Source of the DNA: a virus
Direction: 5' to 3' (one strand)
IMG/VR virus record: IMGVR_UViG_3300017956_000007
Span: 1 to 64,000 of that record
DNA: 64,000 bases
Both the position numbers and the translations under genes were made by a program. Positions 29,601-38,698 of this stretch are shown piece after piece. Position 1 is the stretch's first letter, and every line of letters starts with the position of its first letter. Below the pieces are notes generated by a model that had not been told where the DNA came from, ran no database searches, and was given only the letters and a program-made list of their open reading frames with translations.

Positions 29601-30723
29601 GATGATAATTTAATCTACCTGCATTTTTTGATGAAATGTTATAAGGAATCGTAAATTTAAAATCATCTTTTCTGGTCACACGATAAGTATCAGTTTTAAC
29701 ATCACCAGATACTACATCATAAATTTTTATCAAATCTTCATCATTTAAATTATGTTTATTGTATGTTGTTATTTCAGTATTCGTGCCATCAGAAGAATAT
29801 GCTACATTCATTCGATAACAACTTAAATCAAGAGTAAATTTTAAATTATTTTTATCTACATTTGTTATTTTTCCAAACAATGGTTTATTTAAATTATAGT
29901 TATCAATAGTATCATTTTCTCGCAATAAATAAAAATTATCTCCAACAATAAAATCGGTTCTAAATGATTCCAAATCTATATTTAAATATTCTTCCTGACT
30001 GACTTGTTGCGGAATCTGTTCCGTTCTTCCATTAATTACAATGCGTTCTCCATTTTCATCTAATCTATCAACTAAAATAGTAATTGTTTTTTCTTGAGTT
30101 TGAGATAATTTTAAAAAATATAGAGTTAAATTTTCAGAATCAATTGTATTGACATTGAATCCTGAATATATTCCTTGAGAAGAAATTATCAAACTTCTAG
30201 AATTATCCGTCATAAATCCAGAACCTACCTCAAAAGAAATTTGTTTTTCTGTGCTATCTAATATTCCATCGTCTGCTAAATTTAAAAAATATACAGTATT
30301 AGATGACAAATTAATTTTTGGTATTATTGAAATTTTTTCATTTACTGATGAGGAATTTTCATCAAGCATTACTATGTCTTCAATATAAGAACTTATTGAT
30401 TCTATTTGTGTTATCTTTGAAGGTTTTGCTTCATTTTTTAACGTTAAAATATTGTTGTCTTCATTTGAAGATGAGGAGCATATATGAGTCAACTGAACAG
30501 TTCCTCTAATCAAATTATTATCTGTAGAAAAAGTTACAGATTCGGTATATAAGTTTGATGTAAATGTGACATCAAAATTTGAATCAATCGGAACAAAAAT
30601 TACACCATTTGCTAAATCCAAATCAGAAAATTTTCTAGTATCCTGACCATAATCAAAATCAACTTCAGAAGATATATTATTATCATCTATTGATGTAATT
30701 TTTCCTGTTCTGTTATATGGCAT
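26647..30723 (-). CDS. large Ig-like (Big_5-type) repeat virion protein
   Basis: A 1358-residue protein built of repeated Ig-like domains of the bacterial Big_5/SbsA type. Each has a strand such as IIQINFSQSMNTSTITV, SILIMFDESIDPTTITV, DIHFAFDQTMNVDSLSF or IIFNETVSLSSF, and ends 70-100 residues later with a motif such as TNYYLKVKSDVSD or TDYYLRINNNDTV. At least four such domains lie from about residue 590 to the C-terminus. The first 580 residues are a beta-rich region with no clear family. It starts one base inside the stop of the 1124-residue gene. This places a cell-surface-like, adhesin-type protein between hub and wedge genes; a host-binding or baseplate-decorating role is inference. Confidence 0.75.
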   Translation of the reverse strand: MPYNRTGKITSIDDNNISSEVDFDYGQDTRKFSDLDLANGVIFVPIDSNFDVTFTSNLYTESVTFSTDNNLIRGTVQLTHICSSSSNEDNNILTLKNEAKPSKITQIESISSYIEDIVMLDENSSSVNEKISIIPKINLSSNTVYFLNLADDGILDSTEKQISFEVGSGFMTDNSRSLIISSQGIYSGFNVNTIDSENLTLYFLKLSQTQEKTITILVDRLDENGERIVINGRTEQIPQQVSQEEYLNIDLESFRTDFIVGDNFYLLRENDTIDNYNLNKPLFGKITNVDKNNLKFTLDLSCYRMNVAYSSDGTNTEITTYNKHNLNDEDLIKIYDVVSGDVKTDTYRVTRKDDFKFTIPYNISSKNAGRLNYHPMLSKNQDIVNVKTIDGQKKVTLKKATTFQNHIRFRDDINLNSSMKTLLYANPNGGASISPDNDVMLGRIIKKDEDVINYVCVNSDNQIITDNFVNNSILEISNGQEKLLCHIKANTYPNHNVHPFNTSAPEITQIYPSEGQSTTSKIKISEISRNDSTASVTTNLKHTLSIGDKIYIDGKIDTIFTGPFLVSEILDEYSFRYLITKTINENSPVLSTQRTELLYFLTGIEETSENLNDVDNYQEKVGIIQINFSQSMNTSTITVSNSSHLICSNGVIIPFSENLTKLSSTIQLSKSNDNFDLLSLVDFDSVTSNTGNSQFILTPSTIEKYTNYYLKVKSDVSDLGGTTMTYNFQTTEPITTGFRPVESDTTTNEPSEIPIYELDTTPPTVKKIYFSDSNSSSVLYQKILDSRTISQISDPTTYEDVELDLNGESILIMFDESIDPTTITVNTESTRPSGTIQLSCDDFNTVVQMESPVVLKTIEESDTFSFKPLTKLSSNSNYKLKITKKVGDKALNKNYLEEQKISDIKSLVLQTIPDDVENYYVSGETIRGTKRLFVRSALNLINQNFQIDGLTSGKVFYGFTTGGRGKVYQYGLDEQGDLSYIDYTPIESGKYIIDIAPGEICGFEENEQTYRFSVDYTAIGKAPEGTVIEFIENESRLIYREKYTDVTFARANDRIYGYTSKGIGKTSDPSEPTLPGFNTKTEPNLVKFYATNISDQLVTNFSSNQENISPTTDIHFAFDQTMNVDSLSFNTNKNNQNIQSTDNLILSYDSNFSNCIPFSPYITSSNNDTFFKLSLLMKNDDLQLSQNSFIYFGTRGTAKTKGGTLPYTTNSSQTSETEILIHNYTFKVSTTDDFKILKLIIDNVNLLEYDSNQDNSITDISLIPLIQIIFNETVSLSSFTIGQNNSFELSTDPNFQSNFITGTVTIYDIHKNRIVFIPDSELTTLTDYYLRINNNDTVENPYGVILDKSYTYAKFTTK

Positions 30724-33700
30724 TATTTTATTTCCACGTCTAAAACGGTTGTTTGTAAAATTTTAAAGCCTCTTTTTAATGTCATTCCTCTATCAGAATC
30801 AACTTTCATTTTTTCTATGCTGTACACTGGATTTTTAACCGCAGAAAATATATAATTAGAATCACCAGGTTCTGTTGCTGATAATGTGTCAACCGGTGTA
30901 AAATCAACATTAAAAAATTCTCTACCATTTTCAAATGTTGTACTAACTGAAGGAGGATTTTTTAAAAGGAAACTATTTGTTCCTTGCGTTAATGTAAATT
31001 CTGATTTACCATTATCGACATCTTCTTGTGATAATTTAAATGCCGATGTTAATACCGTTGGAGACATATTAATTGTTCTGCCTTGTATTTTATTTATTAT
31101 TTCAATTTCATCGCTCGAAAACAAATGTGAATCATTTGCAAATATAACTCTAATTTTCGAATTACCTGGAATAATTGCAGATTCTGCATCGACAAATTCA
31201 TTGTTAGTATTTTGAACTCTAATATCATACACATACGGTTTTATTTTATCAGAAATAGTTCTACTATCTCCTTCTCCTAATAACTGTTCTATAAGAGATT
31301 CTAATGGTGAGCCTTCCACCAAAGATCTTGCAAAATTTGTACTAAAATCTTGTGCTAGTTTAAAATTATTTACAAATTTATTAAATCCTTTTGAATCAGT
31401 TCCAGAAGCATAAAAAACTATTGCAATAGTGTATTTTAAATCATCTAAATCTTGGGCAGATAATACAGTAGGGGTATCACTAGATTTATCTGCCGGAACT
31501 AAAACAGGTTTTAGTGTTTCAGTAGTCACTGTTTCCTCAATTCCAGTGATTGGATTTATTACTGTTGAATTTACCTTTACAGTTTCTATTTCCATGCTAG
31601 GAAATGGATTTGCTTTCTTTTGTAAAAATTTTGCATTAACCAATTTTGTTTTGAATTCATTCACCCCTCCAAAACCACTTAAAGATAAAGTATATAATCC
31701 ATTTGCATTCAATCCTTGTGTCAAAACAGTTAAAGCATCTAAAATTAATTTATTTGTATCATTTAACCATTTTATAAAATCTTCTATAAAATTTAATGCC
31801 TCATCAATTAATCCCAAAGGCTCTTCAATCCAGCCTCTTACAGTACTTGTTAATCCATAAATTCTATCTATTAATCTCCCGTAAACAGGTAAAAACTCAG
31901 CAATTGTAAAATAATTCCAGTTAGGGGGTATTGATGAATCTTGCTCGGAAAATAAATCAAAAAAAACATTTGATGTACCATCTTCTTTAGTATTGAAAAA
32001 ATCGAACCAGTCCGTTTTACCATTTGGAACTTTTACTGCATTGTCCAACAGAGAGGAAGAATCATCTATAGATTTATCCGCTATCATTCTACCCAATTTC
32101 ACCTGAATTTTATTCATACCTATAATTTGTCTATCAACTTTTTCCTTTGACTTTCTCTCAGGAACTGAATACCTGAATAATTCAACATTTCCTCTATTAT
32201 CGGCAACGTTAGTTGAATTTCCTTTATCATCAATAATATTAACTTCTTTAATGTGAAGATTTGTTCCCATTCCAGGAATTAATTTTTTCAACGATTGCCA
32301 ATTAAACGCAGAATTATCTTTCTTCAAATCCTCAGTGTCCACAGTACTCTCAAGTTCATCTGAACCCAAAAAAGGATGATTTACTTGCATACCAGGAACT
32401 AATTTATTCTTAACAAATTCATTCATTAAAAAAACAAAGTCTTCATCATATAAATCTGGTCTGTTGTAAATATCTTCTCCGTTCTGTGCCAATTTTGCAA
32501 ATTTTCTAACCCTAGGATCATTAGGAAAAACTTCTTCTAATGCTAAATTAGAAGAAGTAACTGTACCCGCAGCTGAACCAACCGGTTTGATGGATGTTTG
32601 ATCCGAATCGCCAGGTAAAAACATAGGAGACATTAAAATATCTCCATCATTAATATTTTTTCTAATCGTACCTGGATTTGAACTATCTCTAGTAGAATGG
32701 TTCAATAACAATTCGCCATCTACATTTTTCACCTGAACGGTATTAGATATGACTTCATTATTGACAATAATGATAGGATTATGTTTCACAACGGTGGCGG
32801 AAAAACTTTTTTGAAATAAACCTTCATTAGTTTGAACAATTTTATCGCCTTTTTTAAACATTGGTATTGTAACGGGTTCATCTGTAATTTTATAAGTTCC
32901 ATCTTTAACTTTTTTAATTTTTACATCATTGAACCAATATCTGCTTACTTGATCAGTTTTATTTCTCAACTGAACAGGACTACCTAAATTAATCGTCTGA
33001 GTTTGTTCTTCTTTGTCTGAAATTACTTTTCCATCCTCTGGAGTTAAAATTTCGAATATTCCTGCTAAAAAATTTGCCAAAGAATTTATTACTTTATTCA
33101 CTCCACTAAAAGAAGGCAAAGTCGCTAAAATGACAAGTGATGAATACTCGCCTGTTCCTGTCGGTCTATTACTATCATTACTATCATCAAATGATTTAAT
33201 GATATGATCTATTGCTTCTTTTGGGGTAAGTTCTCTCTTATTTAAAAATGTAGACAAATAACCAAGTGCTTCTCCTATTAATGAATCTGCCCATGTTGAT
33301 GAATCTAAATCCAAAAAATTTTTTAGTGACTGATAACTTTCTAAAACATTTTCTCTAAGTTGTGATGAAGATTGAGCTGGTTGTTGGATAAAGGATTTCG
33401 AATCAATTAATCTAGAAGTTCCTGAACGTATTGAACTAGATATTCCAAAAGGTTTTTCTACTCCCATCTCAATTTCAAATCCTGAAATGCCTGCTTTATA
33501 TTCACTGGGTAATGTTACACCGGCCAAATCAGAAATTGCATCTGTTACTGATGCTGTATTTACACCAGAAACTATTTGATTAAGTACAGAATTTGCAGTT
33601 TGTACATTAGTGACCTCATTAAAATCAATTCCTGTTCCTAGAGGAACCTCAAAATTTTCTTCAATTCTCAATGATTCTTCAATAGATTCATCCGTTCTCA

Positions 33701-34097
33701 ATGATTCTTCAATAGATTCATCCGTTGATTTACTTTTTAAATATTCTTCAAATTTTTTAAATGCAATCAATAACTGAGAAAAATTTACAGGTTCAGGAAC
33801 TGTTCCTACCTCCCAAGGATAAACTGTTAGAATTCCAGCACCAATATTTTTTAATTCATTGATATAAGATTGTAAACTATCTATAACAGGTAATAAAATT
33901 AACTCTAGAGGACTTTTTATGGCTTTTAAAAATACTGAAGCAATATCTAAAAATCTACTAATATCTTCAATAATATCTGCCAAATTATCTGAGAATTCAT
34001 ATGCATTTTGTACAAATTGATTGACAGGACCTTCAAGATTTAAAATTTGATCTCGTTGAACAAAATTACTTCCATCAGCGTTTGGTAAAACTGCCAT
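30723..34097 (-). CDS. large hub-associated structural protein, function unknown
   Basis: An 1124-residue protein. Residues 25-95 are helical and partly hydrophobic (FLDIASVFLKAIKSPLELIL, IGAGILTVYPWEVG). Residues 125-150 contain a perfect repeat of TDESIEESLR. The middle is mixed alpha/beta with IPPNWNYFTIAEFLPVYGRL and a helical part around residues 760-800. The C-terminal 200 residues are beta. I recall similar proteins at this position in marine T4-like phages, with no assigned role. It lies between gp5 and the Ig-like protein in the baseplate operon, so it is probably part of the hub or central wedge. No enzyme motif seen. Confidence 0.7.
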   Translation of the reverse strand: MAVLPNADGSNFVQRDQILNLEGPVNQFVQNAYEFSDNLADIIEDISRFLDIASVFLKAIKSPLELILLPVIDSLQSYINELKNIGAGILTVYPWEVGTVPEPVNFSQLLIAFKKFEEYLKSKSTDESIEESLRTDESIEESLRIEENFEVPLGTGIDFNEVTNVQTANSVLNQIVSGVNTASVTDAISDLAGVTLPSEYKAGISGFEIEMGVEKPFGISSSIRSGTSRLIDSKSFIQQPAQSSSQLRENVLESYQSLKNFLDLDSSTWADSLIGEALGYLSTFLNKRELTPKEAIDHIIKSFDDSNDSNRPTGTGEYSSLVILATLPSFSGVNKVINSLANFLAGIFEILTPEDGKVISDKEEQTQTINLGSPVQLRNKTDQVSRYWFNDVKIKKVKDGTYKITDEPVTIPMFKKGDKIVQTNEGLFQKSFSATVVKHNPIIIVNNEVISNTVQVKNVDGELLLNHSTRDSSNPGTIRKNINDGDILMSPMFLPGDSDQTSIKPVGSAAGTVTSSNLALEEVFPNDPRVRKFAKLAQNGEDIYNRPDLYDEDFVFLMNEFVKNKLVPGMQVNHPFLGSDELESTVDTEDLKKDNSAFNWQSLKKLIPGMGTNLHIKEVNIIDDKGNSTNVADNRGNVELFRYSVPERKSKEKVDRQIIGMNKIQVKLGRMIADKSIDDSSSLLDNAVKVPNGKTDWFDFFNTKEDGTSNVFFDLFSEQDSSIPPNWNYFTIAEFLPVYGRLIDRIYGLTSTVRGWIEEPLGLIDEALNFIEDFIKWLNDTNKLILDALTVLTQGLNANGLYTLSLSGFGGVNEFKTKLVNAKFLQKKANPFPSMEIETVKVNSTVINPITGIEETVTTETLKPVLVPADKSSDTPTVLSAQDLDDLKYTIAIVFYASGTDSKGFNKFVNNFKLAQDFSTNFARSLVEGSPLESLIEQLLGEGDSRTISDKIKPYVYDIRVQNTNNEFVDAESAIIPGNSKIRVIFANDSHLFSSDEIEIINKIQGRTINMSPTVLTSAFKLSQEDVDNGKSEFTLTQGTNSFLLKNPPSVSTTFENGREFFNVDFTPVDTLSATEPGDSNYIFSAVKNPVYSIEKMKVDSDRGMTLKRGFKILQTTVLDVEIK
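33665..33724. repeat. perfect tandem repeat, 2 x 30 bp, in frame
   Basis: Two identical 30-base units (33665-33694 and 33695-33724) lie inside the 1124-residue gene. The unit encodes TDESIEESLR on the minus strand, so the repeat adds exactly ten residues to an acidic helical stretch. Perfect identity suggests a recent slippage duplication. Confidence 0.95.
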
Positions 34098-34257
34098 TTT
34101 CTTTTGCCTTTTCTAATACTTTTTTATGCTCATTTAATAATTTTAAAAGACTATTATTGAATTCTAAAGTTTTATTAAATATTTCTACTAATTGATTATT
34201 ATACAAAGTTTTATTTTCAAAAAAATTTTCTGTTAGTTGTTGTTTTTTTTCTTCCAT
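34075..34257 (-). CDS. small coiled-coil protein upstream of the 1124-residue gene
   Basis: A 60-residue, wholly helical, highly charged protein with a heptad-like pattern (NQLVEIFNKTLEFNNSLLK, then LNEHKKVLEKAKENG). It begins 5 bases after gp5 and its end overlaps the start of the 1124-residue gene by 23 bases, so it is coupled to both. No ribosome site stands out. A connector or assembly chaperone is possible; no family is recognised. Confidence 0.6.
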   Translation of the reverse strand: MEEKKQQLTENFFENKTLYNNQLVEIFNKTLEFNNSLLKLLNEHKKVLEKAKENGSFTKR

Positions 34258-34262
34258 AAATT

Positions 34263-36311
34263 TTAATTCAAAAATGTTGATAGTTCTTGTTTTATTGCCG
34301 TAAATGCAGAACTATTAATTGGAGGACCACTTGGTCCACTAGGAGTTGTGACTGTTAAACTGTTTATGGCATCTAACAACTTATCTACAATACCTTTTAA
34401 TGAAGATGTTTGATTTTTTATACTAATGCGACCATCATTACCTATACTAATATTAGCTAAAAGATTTTGTAAATTAATTTTTCCTCCTAAAGAATTTAAA
34501 TCTATACTGCTACCACTAGACACAGAAAAAGAAGATGTAGGTCCATTTAAATTAAACTCAGCATTTCCCAATCTAGATTCCACTCTAACCCCCTGACCTC
34601 CTATTTTTAACCCGGTGTAAGTTGGAGTTAAAATTCCCTCATCATCTTCATCAAAAGAATGTTTTAAAATAATATCTCTTAATGGATTAACTACGTAATG
34701 CATTAAATTACCAGTTGATGCGGATTCTACTTTAGCATTACTGCCTAATAGATTGTTATAAGTTTCTGAAGCCTTACCTAATACAGTTTTTATGTATTTG
34801 TCATCTATTGTATTATTAAAAACACCAAGAACATTTTGATCTAGTTGACCGGCATTAACACCCATAGATCCTAATGTTTTTAATGCAAATTGTTGAACAT
34901 TATCGAAATTTATAATTGGTGAATTTTTTACTTCTAGATTAAATTTTTCGAAAGTTTGAGTTAATAAATCTTCATTGCCATCCTGTCTCGTATGAAGAAT
35001 TTTTTTTGCTTTAAGTATTATATTTTCACCAGCAGTTATCATAATGTTACCCGAATCAGATTTTATCTCATAATTACCTTTACCTTTAATTCTAAAAATA
35101 GAATTTGTAGTCGCTCCACGGCTATTGATTAATATGTTTTGATTACCTCCAACATTCTTAATTTCATTACCCATTATGAAAGATTCAAAATTAGAATCAG
35201 TAGTTAAATAATATCTTCCGATTACATTATCTATTCTAGAACCATCATTTTGAAAATCTATAAAACTAGTGCTTCTATGTAAAATTCTAATTCTTTCTTT
35301 ATTTGGTGTATCATCCATCTCAAAAGCATGGCCGCTCTCCGTATATGTAACATGATTAAACGGGTATTCAGGATCATAACAATTTACTGGTACTGAAATT
35401 GTGACTTTTGGATCAGCAGTTAAAATTCCTGTATGCAAATTTCTACGATATTCATCAATCATATTATTGACGCCATATAAAGATTTATAAATTTCAGAAA
35501 AAGGATTTAAAGTCGTTTGATACTCTTCTGAATCAGATTCTACCGGATTATCTTTATAATAACGATCAGTTTTTAATTTAAGTCTTTGCTTAGTGAATGA
35601 TAATAAAGGTATCGAAGGAAAACTATATAACATTTTACCTTCATCGTCAAATTCCATAAAATTTTCATTAGGATTTGATGAATAAGTTTGTAAGGATGCT
35701 CTTACAAAATCATCGTTTGTTTGCTTCACAATTGCAATTGCTTTATCAGAAACGCTGTCATATTCATAATATAATTTCGAACCAGTTTTTGCATACGTAT
35801 TTTCTCCTCTAAAATAATAAACTTTATCAACATTTTCATGAAAATCTACTATATGACCCGGCTTGCCATCTCTTGTTCGATCTATATAAAAAGGAGGATA
35901 AGGATACATTGTTTTATCTTCAAAAGATCTAGGATCAAAAAAACCTTTTCTTCTATTAGCCATGACAGAAGGTATGCCTACACAAGACCCTAGAACAACA
36001 GGTTCTTGTCCTTCTTTACCATCTCTAAAAAAACCAAAAACATGAGATCCTTCTATTAAACCTACAGGAGTCGTACCAATACCAGATATACCTGAAGAAG
36101 TGATTGGACTAATAACTTGTGCCCATGGCAATTCATCTGTTGGAATTTCATCCTTATTATCTGTATGAAATCCTATACATCTTACTTTTAATCTGCCTAA
36201 ATATAATGGATCTTTTCTGTCCTCGACAACACCATACCACCAAACAAAGTCAGACAAACCTGCAAAATCTTGGTTATCAATTTGATTTAAAATTTGTGAT
36301 AATTTTTCCAT
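34263..36311 (-). CDS. 5: baseplate central spike / hub gp5 without a lysozyme domain
   Basis: Central spike protein. The N-terminal OB-fold part (about residues 15-110) is clear: FVWWYGVVEDRKDPLYLGRL, VRCIGFHT, LPWAQVISPI, GLIEGSHVFGFFRDG and PVVLGSCVG. This is the gp5/VgrG pattern. The C-terminus has beta-helix-like repeats (SGNIMITAGENIILKAKK, SSFSVSSGSSIDLNSLGGK) ending in a short helix. Between them, where T4 gp5 has its muramidase, I see no T4-lysozyme E-x8-D-x5-T pattern, although the protein (682 residues) is longer than T4 gp5 (575). It follows the hub gene by one base. Cell-wall cutting must be done elsewhere or not be needed. Confidence 0.82.
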   Translation of the reverse strand: MEKLSQILNQIDNQDFAGLSDFVWWYGVVEDRKDPLYLGRLKVRCIGFHTDNKDEIPTDELPWAQVISPITSSGISGIGTTPVGLIEGSHVFGFFRDGKEGQEPVVLGSCVGIPSVMANRRKGFFDPRSFEDKTMYPYPPFYIDRTRDGKPGHIVDFHENVDKVYYFRGENTYAKTGSKLYYEYDSVSDKAIAIVKQTNDDFVRASLQTYSSNPNENFMEFDDEGKMLYSFPSIPLLSFTKQRLKLKTDRYYKDNPVESDSEEYQTTLNPFSEIYKSLYGVNNMIDEYRRNLHTGILTADPKVTISVPVNCYDPEYPFNHVTYTESGHAFEMDDTPNKERIRILHRSTSFIDFQNDGSRIDNVIGRYYLTTDSNFESFIMGNEIKNVGGNQNILINSRGATTNSIFRIKGKGNYEIKSDSGNIMITAGENIILKAKKILHTRQDGNEDLLTQTFEKFNLEVKNSPIINFDNVQQFALKTLGSMGVNAGQLDQNVLGVFNNTIDDKYIKTVLGKASETYNNLLGSNAKVESASTGNLMHYVVNPLRDIILKHSFDEDDEGILTPTYTGLKIGGQGVRVESRLGNAEFNLNGPTSSFSVSSGSSIDLNSLGGKINLQNLLANISIGNDGRISIKNQTSSLKGIVDKLLDAINSLTVTTPSGPSGPPINSSAFTAIKQELSTFLN

Positions 36312-38119
36312 TAATCTAAAACCTCTTGATTTGTGCCAGGCTTAACTGGCAAAGTAGATGGATTTGTTAATTTATTGGAATTTATTGAACCAGAATAAAT
36401 TTCCTCATCATCAGGAATTTCATACTCCGTTAATGCCTGAGAATAACTTTCAACTGGCTGTAAAGTATTAAATAAAGAATCTTTCACTAGTTCCATTTCT
36501 GTTCTATATTTTGAATCTTGAGTAATTGTATGTCTTATTTTTGTTATCAAATAATTGCCTTGATAAAAGGTGTGTTCATCAGATCCACCTACACTTGAGT
36601 AATACATTGATGGTATTTTTAATCTAACAATTTCACCTATTTTTCTATTTTGATCTCCTGATACTTTTATTTGTATAATTATATTTTTTAACATTCTTTT
36701 TTGTGCATTTGAGGTCAATAAGTATCTTTCTACCTGATTATCAAAAGTTGAAAATTTTGTAGTATTTCCTGTTAAAATTCCTCTCAACAAATTTATATTT
36801 CTTTTTTGAGAATGTCCAAAATTTGTAAATTTTAATTTGTATGATGCATCAGCACCCTTTAAGGCAATATGATTACTAGATGTTAAAGGTGCGTTAAATA
36901 TACCATCTCCCTCTGTAACATGTCTAAAATCATAAAAATCAACAAGATAATTATACTCATATTCAAAAATTCCACCTCTATAATCAAATATTTTTTTTAC
37001 ATTATCTGTTCTACCTCTTGAAATTTCAGATATTGAAGGAAGTTTTATTCTGTCAATGTTTTCACCTATTGTTTGTGTTATAGGATCATATGTTAATAAT
37101 TTCGATCCATACATACCTCCAACCAAATTAGAAATCACATCAAATGTAGATAAAAATTTATATGATTGAACTGAAATATCGCTTGCGGAAAAACTATATC
37201 CAAAATTATTTTGAGGCACAATAACATATGTTGCCATCGGAACTCTCACCGAACTCGCAACCGATGATACATTTACTCTTAACTTGTTCTTATTTTCTCT
37301 TAAAGATGAAGAAACATTTTGAGAATCCAAACCTTTTTCTTCATATATCTCATCCAATGAATTTTCAGCAAATTCGGCAGCACTATTTGATCTTAGAGGA
37401 TTTAATAGATCCCCAATAGACTTAAACCAAAAACCCATACTATTTTCGTAAAAAACAAAAGAACTAAAATTTCTAGATTCTAAATTTGTATCAATATTTT
37501 TAACGTTTATTGGAGTTGCTTTTCTAGCCAACATATTTATTGCCTGAAAAGGTCTAATTCTAGGAAATACTATGTGATTTAAATAAAAAGATGAATCTGA
37601 ATCTCCAACCTTATCGAAATATAAAGGTTTACGATTTTTTGTTACATTTTTTGCTATGTAAGTATCATATATACTTGAAACTATTTCAGATGCGGTTTTT
37701 GCCTTATAAGATTTTGAAACTTTATTTTTTAAATTAATAATATATTCTTCCGAAATAAAAAATAAAGTATACATCTGTATTCTATCTCGAATCATTTTTT
37801 CGGACATCTTATAAACTATGTAAGTACCTTCAAATTTATTTGCCGGAATTCTTTTATTAAAAAAAGAAATTTTTATTTTTTCTTGACCTATGATAGGTAA
37901 TCTTTCTTCCCATCCAGCCGAATCTGAAAAAGTTATATCACCATTAACAACATTATCCTCAAATAATGATTCATAAATGTTTATTTCAGTGAATAACGAT
38001 GGTCCTACCTTGAACTCTACATTTTTATAATTATAGAATGAAATGTCATAATCGCATTCATTTTCATAATTTTGTAAAGTATTTGTAGAGTTGTCTAAAT
38101 TAGTTAATTGCTGTGTCAT
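36311..38119 (-). CDS. baseplate hub protein, gp27-like position
   Basis: A 602-residue protein directly upstream of gp5, where hub proteins of the gp27 type sit. The N-terminus (VEFKVGPSLFTEINIYESLF, then NVVNGDITFSDSAGWEERLP and EKIKISFF) and the later LYFDKVGDSDSSFYLNHIVF with FQAINMLARKATP are typical of marine T4-like hub proteins. The C-terminal part holds IIIQIKVSGDQNRKIGEIV and YLITKIRHTITQDSKYRTEM, similar to the second tube-like domain of contractile-tail hubs. T4 gp27 is 391 residues, so this is longer. The stop overlaps the gp5 start by one base. The hub role is well supported; orthology to gp27 is inferred. Confidence 0.72.
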   Translation of the reverse strand: MTQQLTNLDNSTNTLQNYENECDYDISFYNYKNVEFKVGPSLFTEINIYESLFEDNVVNGDITFSDSAGWEERLPIIGQEKIKISFFNKRIPANKFEGTYIVYKMSEKMIRDRIQMYTLFFISEEYIINLKNKVSKSYKAKTASEIVSSIYDTYIAKNVTKNRKPLYFDKVGDSDSSFYLNHIVFPRIRPFQAINMLARKATPINVKNIDTNLESRNFSSFVFYENSMGFWFKSIGDLLNPLRSNSAAEFAENSLDEIYEEKGLDSQNVSSSLRENKNKLRVNVSSVASSVRVPMATYVIVPQNNFGYSFSASDISVQSYKFLSTFDVISNLVGGMYGSKLLTYDPITQTIGENIDRIKLPSISEISRGRTDNVKKIFDYRGGIFEYEYNYLVDFYDFRHVTEGDGIFNAPLTSSNHIALKGADASYKLKFTNFGHSQKRNINLLRGILTGNTTKFSTFDNQVERYLLTSNAQKRMLKNIIIQIKVSGDQNRKIGEIVRLKIPSMYYSSVGGSDEHTFYQGNYLITKIRHTITQDSKYRTEMELVKDSLFNTLQPVESYSQALTEYEIPDDEEIYSGSINSNKLTNPSTLPVKPGTNQEVLD

Positions 38120-38698
38120 TTAATACAAATTCCTAAATTCTTTTTCTATCTGTGAAACATAAGATTTATCGATAAGAATTATATTTCTTTTTTTCTCATT
38201 TTCTATGATCTCATAATCATAATTTGTCACTGCATTTTTAAGACCACTATCGGTTTCTAAATAACTTTGTTCATCAATAATTACTTTTTTTTCTAAAATT
38301 CTTTTATAAGATCCGTCTACCAAAATTTGAGTTTCTTGTCTAAGAATTTTTTCATAATGATGAATGGATGTTTGCGCTTGCTCAACAGAACCGTATTTAG
38401 AAGAAATGTAATTAGTTAAAGATATACCAAATAATGGCCAATCATAATGTACATCAATTATATCATTGGCAAGTAAAATAATCCAAGTAAATCTAACATT
38501 ACCATAATAATCATATGATATTGAATCAGGTCTCTCGTAATCTTTAATAATGTAAGGATAAAAAGATGTTAAATTTTTCTTGACCAGATCTCTTAATTTT
38601 ACTCTATTCATCACATTCACTGAACTTGTTGTGATTATTGGTAATTGCTTTTCTATGTTGTAATTAATTTTTGAATAATTTTTAAAAAATTCAGACAT
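38120..38698 (-). CDS. 53: baseplate wedge protein gp53
   Basis: Wedge protein that clamps the inner baseplate ring. The 192-residue length is almost that of T4 gp53 (196). Conserved parts are the N-terminal MSEFFKNYSKINYNI, the aromatic core PDSISYDYYGNVRFTWIILL, then DIIDVHYDWPLFGISLTNYI and KYGSVEQA. It starts one base after the tube-cap gene stop region and is followed immediately by the hub gene. Confidence 0.9.
   Translation of the reverse strand: MSEFFKNYSKINYNIEKQLPIITTSSVNVMNRVKLRDLVKKNLTSFYPYIIKDYERPDSISYDYYGNVRFTWIILLANDIIDVHYDWPLFGISLTNYISSKYGSVEQAQTSIHHYEKILRQETQILVDGSYKRILEKKVIIDEQSYLETDSGLKNAVTNYDYEIIENEKKRNIILIDKSYVSQIEKEFRNLY

Noticed and set aside
31429-31860. 143-codon plus-strand frame
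   Set aside because: Antisense to the 1124-residue structural gene, with no ribosome site and no recognisable protein pattern.
33665-33724. Start of a CRISPR-like array
   Set aside because: Only two adjacent copies without spacers, in frame in a coding region.
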